From Puia sp. (GTDB lineage: Bacteria > Bacteroidota > Bacteroidia > Chitinophagales > Chitinophagaceae): DNA of 64,000 nt. Made by a program: the position numbers and the translations under genes. Under the pieces are notes generated by a model. The model saw only the letters and a list, made by a program, of their open reading frames with translations, was not told the origin of the DNA and ran no database searches. The stretch covers positions 91,548-155,547 of the forward strand of contig JARLGZ010000275.1 in assembly GCA_031292515.1 (NCBI GenBank), given 5' to 3'. Shown here one piece after another: positions 46,031 to 53,758 of this stretch; positions within the stretch are counted from its first letter, which is position 1, and every line of letters starts with the position of its first letter.

Positions 46031-47107
46031 CTATTCGTAAACCGTCGGCATCAGGCCGTTCACTTCCACCGTACACCCCGTGCGGTCGCTCTCGACAGCC
46101 ATCTCGAGGATCCGCATGACGTTATAGGCCTGCTCCGGTTTTACCTTGAGTGGCGCACCCTGCAGGAGGGTGGCGGCGAGGTCCTCGTAATAACCGGCAT
46201 AGTGGCCCGGCAGAGAAGGGTATCGTTCTTTGATGACCTGTCCGTCTTTTTCGGTATGAAGCAGGCCCCATTGTTCCGGAGATTCTTCCCCCCAGTGGGG
46301 AGCGGTCGGCAAAACACCCGTCTTCAGCAGAGGCTCCTGCGGATCTTCTCCATACTTGATAAAAGAGCCCTCCGTCCCGTGGATCATATAACGGGGCCCC
46401 GGTTCCCTGACCAGCATGCCTCCTTTCAGGATCACCCTCAGGAAACCATAGTCCAGCCGGCAGTCGAAATAATCGTTCACCCTTGCGTGGGGACGCTGCA
46501 GGCGCAGGTTGGCCTGCAGGGTTTTCGGCGCCCCGAAAAGGCAGAGGACCTGGTCGACCAGGTGGGCGCCCAGGTCGAAGAAGATGCCGCTTCCGGGTAT
46601 GTTCTCTTCCCGCCATGCATTGGGTTTGGGACCTGGCCGGTAACGGTCGTAATGCGCTTCGAATTCCACGATCTTTTCCCCGAGAAGCTTTTTGTCCAGG
46701 ATCTCCCTGATGGTCAGAAAATCGTTTACATATCGGCGGTTATGGAATACCGTTAGGGTCTTACCTGTCTTTCCGGACAAGGCGATCAATTCTTTCGCAT
46801 CGGAACTGGTGATCGTGAAAGGCTTCTCCACCACGACATGCTTACCGGCGAGCAAGGCCTGCTTCGAGTACGGAAAATGCGTGTCATTCGGCGTCGTGAT
46901 CACGATCAGGTCCGTTTCGGGGTCGGCTATCAATTCTTCGAAACTCCTTACTATACGGAACGAGGGATATTTTTCAGCGGACAGGCTATTGTGTCGCTCC
47001 AGGATACTAACCACCCGGTAATCCTGCAGGGTCGTCAGAAAAGGAAGGTGCATGACCTGGGCGGCCATACCATATCCCACAACCCCGACTTTTATAGGTT
47101 TTTGCAT
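46031..47107 (-). CDS. Gfo/Idh/MocA family oxidoreductase
   Basis: 358-residue NAD(P)-dependent dehydrogenase. N-terminal Rossmann motif VGVVGYGMAAQVMHLPFL, then IVITTPNDTHFPYSKQALLA and the catalytic VVEKPFTITSSDAKEL (Glu-Lys-Pro). The C-terminal substrate domain has FFDLGAHLVDQVLCLFG. It probably oxidises or isomerises a sugar or cyclitol. It is convergent with the LuxE-like gene (3-bp gap). Its upstream region carries the TGAGT-type inverted repeat (47134-47236). Confidence 0.93.
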   Translation of the reverse strand: MQKPIKVGVVGYGMAAQVMHLPFLTTLQDYRVVSILERHNSLSAEKYPSFRIVRSFEELIADPETDLIVITTPNDTHFPYSKQALLAGKHVVVEKPFTITSSDAKELIALSGKTGKTLTVFHNRRYVNDFLTIREILDKKLLGEKIVEFEAHYDRYRPGPKPNAWREENIPGSGIFFDLGAHLVDQVLCLFGAPKTLQANLRLQRPHARVNDYFDCRLDYGFLRVILKGGMLVREPGPRYMIHGTEGSFIKYGEDPQEPLLKTGVLPTAPHWGEESPEQWGLLHTEKDGQVIKERYPSLPGHYAGYYEDLAATLLQGAPLKVKPEQAYNVMRILEMAVESDRTGCTVEVNGLMPTVYE

Positions 47108-47133
47108 GCCGCAAATTAAGGAAAATAGCCAAA

Positions 47134-47236
47134 TAGTGAGTAGTCAGTGGTGAGTAGTGAGTAGTAAATAGATTTTATCAGGAGACAAACTTTTATAGAG
47201 CTGTCAAATACTCACTACTGACCACTCACCACTCAC
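47134..47236. repeat. TGAGT-type element in inverted arrangement
   Basis: Two 27-bp arms (47136-47162 and 47210-47236) match at 24 of 27 positions as an inverted repeat, separated by 47 bp. Both contain the motif TGAGTnGTCAGTGGTGAG or close variants. The right arm follows the stop of the siroheme/TSUP fusion by 4 nt and could fold the mRNA 3' end. Confidence 0.75.
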
Positions 47237-47240
47237 AAGA

Positions 47241-48803
47241 TCAGTGATGCGCGACCAGTTGAGCGACCGATTTCCAGAGTGTGTTCGTGCTGGCCAGGAT
47301 GACGAGTGAGCCTACAGCGATGAACATGGCTTTAACGGGCAGTTTTCCCATCAGTCTTGCCGCGATCGGTGCGGCGATGACCCCTCCGAGGATCATGCCG
47401 GCTACTTCCAGGAGAGGAATGTCCCTCAGCAGGATGAAAAAAGTGATGGAGCTGGACAGTACGACAAAGAATTCCGCCAGACAGACCGAGCCGATGACAT
47501 AGCGGGGGTTCCTGCGTTTAGAGATGAGGGTACTGGTGACGAGGGTGCCCCAGCCGCCGCCTGCAAAGGCATCCGTAAAACCGCCGACAGAAGCAAGCCA
47601 CCCTGCTCTCTTGACTTTGTCTTTTGGGTTTCGGCGCGCAAAAGCCTTGCGAAGGATATACCAGCCCAGATAAATAGTATATGCCGACAAGGGGACACGG
47701 ACGTATTGCGAATATTGCTTGAAATAATAAGCCATGGCCGCACCCAGGACGGCGCCCACGATTCCCGGAAAGACGATCGTCCGGAAGAGTTTCTTGTTGA
47801 TATTGCCGAACCTGTGGTGACTATATCCTGAGACCCCGCTGCTAAAGACGCGGGCCGAATGCACCCGGCTGCTAACGATGGCGGGAGGCACTCCGTAGGC
47901 AAGCAGGAAGGTTGTCGAGATCGTGCCATATCCCAATCCCATGGACCCGTCTACCATTTGGGCGAGGAACCCGGCAAGCGCCATGATAAGAAAGCCGTTT
48001 ACATCGAATCGTTTGGGAAGGGAGCGTGTAAAGTCCACGATTCCTTCCAGAGGTACCATCGACAGGATCCCATGCCCCAGGATCATAAAGAAAAAGGCCA
48101 GCAGGCACCATTTGACAACCTGTTGCCACTTGCCGGGCTTTGGTTTTTGCAATACGGATTCCGGGCTGCTTTGTTTGGCGACCAGGACATTGGTAAGGTC
48201 ATTCAGCTGCCGGACCTTCTCGCCGAAGTCGCCGTTCATGCCCCGGCGGATGGTCTGCATATTCTGCAAAACACTCTCCATTTCGTCAGGGATCATGCTG
48301 CTGATCTCTTCTTTCAGGCGTTTGGCGATGGTGGGAGATTTCCCGTTGGTCGAAATGGCAATCTTCAGATTTCCCTTCCTGACGACGGAGCTCAGATAGA
48401 AATCGCATAGATCAGGCGTATCCGCGACATTGATCAGGATTCCCTTTTCCCGTGCTTGCCCGGCTATTATCCCGCTGATTGTCCTGTTATTGACGGCCAC
48501 GATCATGAGATCGGTGTCCTCAAGGTCCCCTGGCTCGTAAGAGCGTTCAATGAGCCGGACGGCAGGGTGGAGCGTCGCCAGTTCCCTGATCTCTTCACGA
48601 ATGACTTCCGCAACCAGCCTGACAGGTGTCGCCGGGGCATTCTGCAGAACGGTCCTGAGTTTTTCCAGACCGACATTTCCGCCACCGACGATGAGTAAAC
48701 GCAGGGTCTCCAGCTTTATAAAAACCGGGAACAGATTATTCCCGGTTTTTTCAATGCGTTCATCGTTTAATTGATCGCGGTTTATCGGTTCCTGTAGACT
48801 CAT
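47241..48803 (-). CDS. Fusion: precorrin-2 dehydrogenase/sirohydrochlorin ferrochelatase domain plus TauE/SafE (TSUP) transporter
   Basis: 520 residues with two halves. Residues about 20-205 match the Met8p/CysG N-terminal domain, which converts precorrin-2 to siroheme: LFPVFIKLETLRLLIVGGGN (NAD loop), INVADTPDLCDFYL (catalytic Asp) and KIAISTNGKSPTIAKRLKEE. Residues about 220-515 are a TSUP membrane transporter with MVDGSMGLGYGTISTTFLLA, SRVHSARVFSSGVSG and GGFTDAFAGGGWGTLVTSTL. It would supply siroheme for CysI and move sulfate, sulfite or an organosulfur compound. It overlaps the TonB receptor stop by 4 bp (ATGA), so it is translationally coupled. Confidence 0.92.
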   Translation of the reverse strand: MSLQEPINRDQLNDERIEKTGNNLFPVFIKLETLRLLIVGGGNVGLEKLRTVLQNAPATPVRLVAEVIREEIRELATLHPAVRLIERSYEPGDLEDTDLMIVAVNNRTISGIIAGQAREKGILINVADTPDLCDFYLSSVVRKGNLKIAISTNGKSPTIAKRLKEEISSMIPDEMESVLQNMQTIRRGMNGDFGEKVRQLNDLTNVLVAKQSSPESVLQKPKPGKWQQVVKWCLLAFFFMILGHGILSMVPLEGIVDFTRSLPKRFDVNGFLIMALAGFLAQMVDGSMGLGYGTISTTFLLAYGVPPAIVSSRVHSARVFSSGVSGYSHHRFGNINKKLFRTIVFPGIVGAVLGAAMAYYFKQYSQYVRVPLSAYTIYLGWYILRKAFARRNPKDKVKRAGWLASVGGFTDAFAGGGWGTLVTSTLISKRRNPRYVIGSVCLAEFFVVLSSSITFFILLRDIPLLEVAGMILGGVIAAPIAARLMGKLPVKAMFIAVGSLVILASTNTLWKSVAQLVAHH

Positions 48804-51613
48804 TTTTGTCGGGTATTGGTATCGAATACAATGGTCAAATAGTAAAATCCGCCTACTGTCGGCCCCCCAAGATACTGGTAATATCTTGTATTGAAGATGT
48901 CAGTAGCCCCCAATTTTAGTGTACTATACAATTTTGGAATACGATAGTTCACCTGGGCGTCGATGGTTCCGTACGAAGGTACCGTTCCGGCTGCCAGCGG
49001 GCTATTCCAATAGAACGAATTCTGCCAGTGCCAGCCTACGTTAAATCCCGTGTTTTTTAGAATTTCCCGGTTACCGATCGATACATTGGTGATCCAGTCG
49101 GGTGTATTGAAGGCTGGGGTAAAGGCATCCGTCTTTTCGATGCTGGCGATGGCGGCATAGCTGGCGTTGGCGGTGATATTAAACTTTTTGTAGAAGTTAT
49201 AGGTCGCCCCGATCTCGACGCCCTGGTTGGTGACCTCGCTTTGCGAGTTGGTCCACATCTTATATTTGGTGACCTGCCCCCCATATATCTGTGTTGCGGT
49301 GGCTACGTTCACGCCGCCGCCGATCAGGCCGGTCTTGGGTTGGGTAACGTCCAGCTGTCCGATAAAATGATCATAGGCGCTGAAATAGTAGTCCACGTCG
49401 ACGAAGAGCTTGTTATCGAGCAGGATGCCCTTGTAGCCCGCCTCGAACGAATTGATGTGTTCAGGTTGAATATAACCATAGGTGCTTTGTTTCAGCAGAC
49501 CTGCTTCTTTTTGAATGGCATCTGTCTGGGTAAGACCACCCGTATTGATATCCGCGTTCACCGCATTTTTAAAAGACGTTACCGAGGTATTCAGATAAGA
49601 GTTTTCGAATGCCTGTAAATGCTGCGAGATGATTGGCAGACCACCGAGACGGCGGACGCCGCCGTTGTTCACATAGGCGAATCCTTCGAACAGGGTGGGG
49701 AAGCGATAGCCGTTCTGGAAGGACAGGCGGAAATTGTGTTTCCCGGTAGGCGAATAGACGACCGCCACGCGGGGATTCACCTTCGGATCGAAATATTCTG
49801 TCTTGTCTACGCGGACGGATGCTGTAATCTTCAGTTTCTCATCGAACAACTGCTTGGTCGCCTGCACAAAAGCCCCATAGCTATAGTAGTTGAAGGATTT
49901 AGTGGCCAGCTCGGGATTGTCCCAGGCGCCGGGATTTACATAGTTGTTCCCGTCGGGGTTGACGATATAGTTACGATAATTCGCTCCGGTGAGGATTTGC
50001 ACGAAATGAATGAGGCGGGACCAGTCGTACTGTCCTTCCAGGTGAACGAAAGAAGATTTCAGCAGCAATTGCGCGCCCACCGTATCCCAGTTATTGGTGT
50101 GTATGATCTTATTGCGTACGCTGTCGAAAGCGGCGGTTCCCGGTTGGTAGCGCCCCTTATCGGCCGATGCCCGGGCCGCATCGTGGGAAGCCTCGATATT
50201 GCCGCCATTGCTGTTATAGGCCGTATTAAAGGCGGCCGTATAATCGCTCCACCACTGGGGCGATTTCTTGAAAGCCATATCGATATTCTCACCCAGCGGG
50301 CGGAAATTGAAGGAGTTGGTGCCGGTATTTTCGTGCGTATAATAAGCTTTCACCGAGAAGTCTTCGGCCTTCAGATCGAGTACATGTTGCTGGATCGTCT
50401 CTCCATCCAGCCGGATGCGGTTACCCCGTTGATAGTTATTAGTCGCAACGCCGATCCGGTAGTCATAAGACAGCAGGGTCGAGGGGGCAAGCTTGTACTG
50501 GAGGGCGGCGTCGAATTTCGTGTTTTTGACCGCATAATCGGTGAGGTCTTTTTCGAAGTAGCCCGTCCGCGAGACATCGTATTTTTTGCCCTGCAGGGTC
50601 AGCGTCTTCAGGTCGCTATTGTATTCGTCGCCATATCGGTTGATGAGATCGGCTGCAGGATTATCGTTGGCCAGCGCCTTATTGGTGGTATTGCCCACGT
50701 CGAAATACTGGTCATGTTTGTTGTTGGCGATCCAGTCGGTCCCCTCCGAATGGGCGGCATTCAACTTGAAGGCGAAGTTCTTTCCGATGACTTTTGCGAA
50801 ACGGATCGCGCTTTCCGAATAAAGGGCCGGGTCGTGATCCTTGTCATTGACATGATTAACGCCCACTTTCTGGTAAAGGCTCAGCCCCTCGTATTGAAAC
50901 GGCGACTTTGTCTTCAGGTTGGCGATCCCATTGATCGCGTTCAGGCCATAGATGGCGGAAGCGGCGCCCGGGATCAACTCCACGCTCTCGATATCCAGTT
51001 CGGTCGGCCCTACGGCATTGGCAACGGGTGCGCCGATGCCGGGTGAAATATTGTCCACTCCGTCCACCATCTGCAAAAAACGCGAATTGGTGGTACCGCT
51101 GAACCCACGTGTATTCGGTACTTTATAGCCCATGCTGAGGGTCGTCATTTGTACTCCTTTTACATTCTCCAGGGCATCGTAAAAGGTTGGCGCCGGGCTC
51201 TCCTTGATTGCCCGCAGGTCCAATTTTTCAATCGTCACCGGAGAACGAAGGATACTCTCGGAAACACGGGAGGCCGTGACCACCACCTGGTCGACCAGAA
51301 CGCTCTGGGAATTCAGGGAGATGGCCAGGTTAGCGTTGCTATTCTCGGACACGGTAAACTCCTGTGTCTTATAGCCGATAGAGGTGACTATCAGGGTGAT
51401 AGGCAGTTTTTGGCCCGTCTTCAGTTGAAAGGATCCGTCCGCGTTTGCAACGGTTCCGCCTTTTGCGCCTTTTATTTTTATAGAGGCTCCGCTCAGCGTC
51501 TGGTTGTTGACGGAATCGTAGATCTTCCCGGAAATGGTATAGGCTTCCTGGGCCGAGCCCTTCAGCAAAGTAAAAAGGAGTATTGTAAGTGGTAAAATTG
51601 CTCTCTTAAGCAT
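48800..51613 (-). CDS. TonB-dependent receptor with carboxypeptidase-like N-terminal domain
   Basis: 937-residue outer-membrane receptor. A signal peptide (up to about GSAQ) is followed by a CarboxypepD_reg-like domain (about 25-110), the plug with VVVTASRVSESILRSPVTIE and LIPGAASAIYGLNAINGIAN, and a large barrel ending YLTIVFDTNTRQK. It uses TonB energy to import a ligand too big or scarce for porins. No SusD partner follows. Its place inside the sulfate-assimilation locus, behind a cysteine-rich leader ORF, suggests a sulfur-containing substrate such as a sulfonate, sulfate ester or peptide; this is inference. Confidence 0.95.
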   Translation of the reverse strand: MLKRAILPLTILLFTLLKGSAQEAYTISGKIYDSVNNQTLSGASIKIKGAKGGTVANADGSFQLKTGQKLPITLIVTSIGYKTQEFTVSENSNANLAISLNSQSVLVDQVVVTASRVSESILRSPVTIEKLDLRAIKESPAPTFYDALENVKGVQMTTLSMGYKVPNTRGFSGTTNSRFLQMVDGVDNISPGIGAPVANAVGPTELDIESVELIPGAASAIYGLNAINGIANLKTKSPFQYEGLSLYQKVGVNHVNDKDHDPALYSESAIRFAKVIGKNFAFKLNAAHSEGTDWIANNKHDQYFDVGNTTNKALANDNPAADLINRYGDEYNSDLKTLTLQGKKYDVSRTGYFEKDLTDYAVKNTKFDAALQYKLAPSTLLSYDYRIGVATNNYQRGNRIRLDGETIQQHVLDLKAEDFSVKAYYTHENTGTNSFNFRPLGENIDMAFKKSPQWWSDYTAAFNTAYNSNGGNIEASHDAARASADKGRYQPGTAAFDSVRNKIIHTNNWDTVGAQLLLKSSFVHLEGQYDWSRLIHFVQILTGANYRNYIVNPDGNNYVNPGAWDNPELATKSFNYYSYGAFVQATKQLFDEKLKITASVRVDKTEYFDPKVNPRVAVVYSPTGKHNFRLSFQNGYRFPTLFEGFAYVNNGGVRRLGGLPIISQHLQAFENSYLNTSVTSFKNAVNADINTGGLTQTDAIQKEAGLLKQSTYGYIQPEHINSFEAGYKGILLDNKLFVDVDYYFSAYDHFIGQLDVTQPKTGLIGGGVNVATATQIYGGQVTKYKMWTNSQSEVTNQGVEIGATYNFYKKFNITANASYAAIASIEKTDAFTPAFNTPDWITNVSIGNREILKNTGFNVGWHWQNSFYWNSPLAAGTVPSYGTIDAQVNYRIPKLYSTLKLGATDIFNTRYYQYLGGPTVGGFYYLTIVFDTNTRQK

Positions 51614-51686
51614 AAGGTTAGTCTATTATTTTGGTAGAATAATTTAACAAAAAAAAGGAGATCGGCCGCGAACGAATCGGGCAATA

Positions 51687-51809
51687 TCAGTCTATGTCCC
51701 CGCTGGGACAACAACAACCCGGTGTTTCGGTGTTATAAAACGGATTGTCGGGCGATGGACGCATGGAGTCGCCGGGGTGTAGAAGCAGGTTGGTGGTGGT
51801 TGTATTCAT
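51687..51809 (-). CDS. Cysteine-rich leader peptide ORF upstream of the TonB/siroheme-TSUP operon
   Basis: 40-codon ORF starting MNTTTTNLLLHPGDSMRPSP and ending PGCCCPSGDID. The ATG at 51809 is preferred because the perfect -7 box TATTTTTG ends only 4 nt before it, so the transcript may start at or next to the ATG (leaderless). Three consecutive TGT codons run directly into a stem-loop TGTCCC-AGCG-GGGACA (51695-51710) whose 5' arm contains the third Cys codon. A ribosome slowed there by scarce Cys-tRNA would block that hairpin. The stop is 73 nt before the receptor start. It is likely a regulatory leader; an alternative is a small functional peptide. Confidence 0.6.
   Translation of the reverse strand: MNTTTTNLLLHPGDSMRPSPDNPFYNTETPGCCCPSGDID
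51695..51710 (-). promoter_or_regulatory. Stem-loop overlapping the Cys codons of the leader ORF
   Basis: Minus-strand TGTCCC-AGCG-GGGACA, a perfect 6-bp stem. The 5' arm begins with the last TGT (Cys) codon of the leader, the arrangement expected for ribosome-dependent attenuation. Confidence 0.55.
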
Positions 51810-51813
51810 CCCG

Positions 51814-51821
51814 CAAAAATA
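51814..51821 (-). promoter_or_regulatory. -7 promoter element of the TonB/siroheme-TSUP operon
   Basis: TATTTTTG on the minus strand, a perfect TAnnTTTG match, separated from the leader ATG by only CGGG. No TTTG at the usual -33 distance is evident. Confidence 0.6.
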
Positions 51822-51829
51822 GTATATTC

Positions 51830-52026
51830 CTATAAATTCAGTAGACTTTTGGTCAAATTTTTTTGATGGCATGGCCATGGTAAGCTCGTTGAGTGTTTCC
51901 TTCCCTTTTTAAATAAGCATAATTCCTTAGGGGATTTTCCCGGCGCTCAGCTGACTGCTATCCCGGATCACAATGTCTTCCCGGTGGCTTCAATCGACCC
52001 TCTTATGAGGGGCTCATCTCTCGCTG
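51830..52026. other. Gap between cysI and the TonB operon promoter
   Basis: About 200 bp. After cysI comes a short perfect hairpin CCCTC-ATAA-GAGGG (minus strand) and a CCGG-rich stretch that can fold weakly. There is no T-run after a strong stem, so read-through from cysI is possible. No gene was seen. Confidence 0.4.
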
Positions 52027-53700
52027 CTACGCTTTATACCAACGCTGGCGCAACGCAAAATCTCCGAATTTCTCGCCGGCCGCCCGCTCCTTCCGGTAGA
52101 GCCAGAAAAGAAGGTCGAGTTCCTTGAGGATGGCCGCTTCGTCCAGGTTTTCCTTATAGAGCCTGTTCAGACGGGTGCCTTCGTGGTCGGCGCAGAGGTA
52201 CATGTTGTAGTGGCCCGCGGCGGTGCCGACAAACCCGATTTCGGCTGAAAACGGACGTCCGCAACCATTCGGACACCCGGTCATGCGGATAATGATGTTC
52301 TCCTCGCTCAGTTCGTGTTTTGCCAGCAGGGGTTCTATTTTCCCGATCAGGTCAGGCAGATAGCGCTGGGCTTCCGCCAGTGCCAGGGGACAGGTAGGCA
52401 GCGCCACGCAGGCGATCGAGTTTTTCCGGACAGCGGAGGCGGCTTCGGTATTGTCGATGACCCGGTATTTTTGAAGGATCTTCTCGATAGCGGGCTTGTC
52501 TTTTTTGCCGATATCCGCAAGGATCAGGTTCTGGTTACAGGTAAAGCGGAAGTTGGCTTTCCCGGTCCCGGCTATTTCCAGTAAGGCGGTCTTGAGAGCC
52601 TGTTTTTCGTCATCCAGGACCCTTCCGCTCTCTATAAAAGGAGTATAATACCACAGACCTTTGTGGTTTTGGCGCCATCCGTACAGATCGGTACGATCGG
52701 TAAAAGAGAAAGGCCGGGCCTCTTCCAGTTTGAACCCGGTCCTTTTTTCGAGTTCTGTTCTGTACCAGTCCACGCCATATTTGTCGACTGTATATTTGAG
52801 ACGGGCCAGTTTGCGGTCGCTGCGATTGCCATAGTCCCGTTGAATGGTGACGATCTCGTAGATCGCCTTCATCAGTTTCTCTTCTCCGGCGACAAAGCCG
52901 ATGACGGTGGCCAGCCTCGGGTAGGTCTCCGCGTTTCCATGTGTCGTTCCCAGACCGCCGCCGATGGCGATATTGAATCCCAGCAGCTTGTCATTTTCAA
53001 TGATCGCGATCAAAGCCAGATCATTGATGAGGACATCGAGATCGTTGTTGGGGGGAATGGCGATTCCGATCTTGAATTTCCTGGGCAGGTAGCGGTCCTG
53101 GTAGAGCGGGTCTTCTTCCTGCTTTTTGTCCGCGATCTTCTCGTCGTCCAGCCAGATTTCGTAATAGGCTTTTGTCTTGGGCAACAGCAATTCACTGATC
53201 CTGGCGGCATAGGCATGCACCTGTTCGTGAATGGCGGATTGCATGGGATGGGCAGCACAGACCACATTCCGGTTGACATCGCCGCAGGCGGCAATGGAGT
53301 CCAACTGGACCTCGTTAAAAGCCTTGATGGTGGGCTTGATCTTCGATTTTAGCAGGCCATGCAATTGAAGGGTCTGCCGGGTCGTGATCTTGATGACTCC
53401 TGTTGAATATTCTCCGGCAATATGATGGGTGGCAATCCATTGCTGCGGCGTCATAAAGCCCCCCGGGAGGCGGAGGCGGATCATAAACGAATACAGGCGT
53501 TCCAGCTTCTTTTCGGCACGCCTTTCACGAAGATCGCGGTCGTCCTGCTGGTACATGCCATGAAATTTCAGGAGTGCCGTGTCGTCTTCAGCGATGGCCC
53601 CGGTGATCTCATCTTCCAGGCTTTCAACGAGGGTTCCTCTTAAAGCATCGCTTTTCTGCTTGATCCTTTCAATCGGAGAGAAATTCTTACTGTCGCTCAT
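52027..53700 (-). CDS. cysI: Sulfite reductase (NADPH) hemoprotein beta-component
   Basis: 557-residue enzyme reducing sulfite to sulfide with six electrons. Two ferredoxin-like halves are visible; the first has FMIRLRLPGGFMTPQQW, KITTRQTLQLHG and AACGDVNRNVVCAAHP. The [4Fe-4S]/siroheme ligands are CVALPTC and CPNGC (about residues 430-480), followed by RPFSAEIGFVGTAAGHYNMY. It partners CysJ, encoded 58 bp upstream on the same strand. It uses siroheme made by CobA and the fused siroheme-synthase domain. Confidence 0.97.
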   Translation of the reverse strand: MSDSKNFSPIERIKQKSDALRGTLVESLEDEITGAIAEDDTALLKFHGMYQQDDRDLRERRAEKKLERLYSFMIRLRLPGGFMTPQQWIATHHIAGEYSTGVIKITTRQTLQLHGLLKSKIKPTIKAFNEVQLDSIAACGDVNRNVVCAAHPMQSAIHEQVHAYAARISELLLPKTKAYYEIWLDDEKIADKKQEEDPLYQDRYLPRKFKIGIAIPPNNDLDVLINDLALIAIIENDKLLGFNIAIGGGLGTTHGNAETYPRLATVIGFVAGEEKLMKAIYEIVTIQRDYGNRSDRKLARLKYTVDKYGVDWYRTELEKRTGFKLEEARPFSFTDRTDLYGWRQNHKGLWYYTPFIESGRVLDDEKQALKTALLEIAGTGKANFRFTCNQNLILADIGKKDKPAIEKILQKYRVIDNTEAASAVRKNSIACVALPTCPLALAEAQRYLPDLIGKIEPLLAKHELSEENIIIRMTGCPNGCGRPFSAEIGFVGTAAGHYNMYLCADHEGTRLNRLYKENLDEAAILKELDLLFWLYRKERAAGEKFGDFALRQRWYKA

Positions 53701-53758
53701 TCAATTTAGTATTGGGTAAGTAGGGGATCATTCCATCCCCGGTCAGGACAAATATTTT

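Noticed and set aside
51687..51878. Longer 63-codon version of the Cys leader
   Set aside because: Its first 23 codons lie upstream of and across the -7 box, so they cannot be on the transcript from that promoter.
51900..52025. Possible SAM or cobalamin riboswitch between cysI and the TonB operon
   Set aside because: GAAGCC and GGGAAG-like fragments were noted, but the conserved cores and pairing order of those riboswitches are missing.
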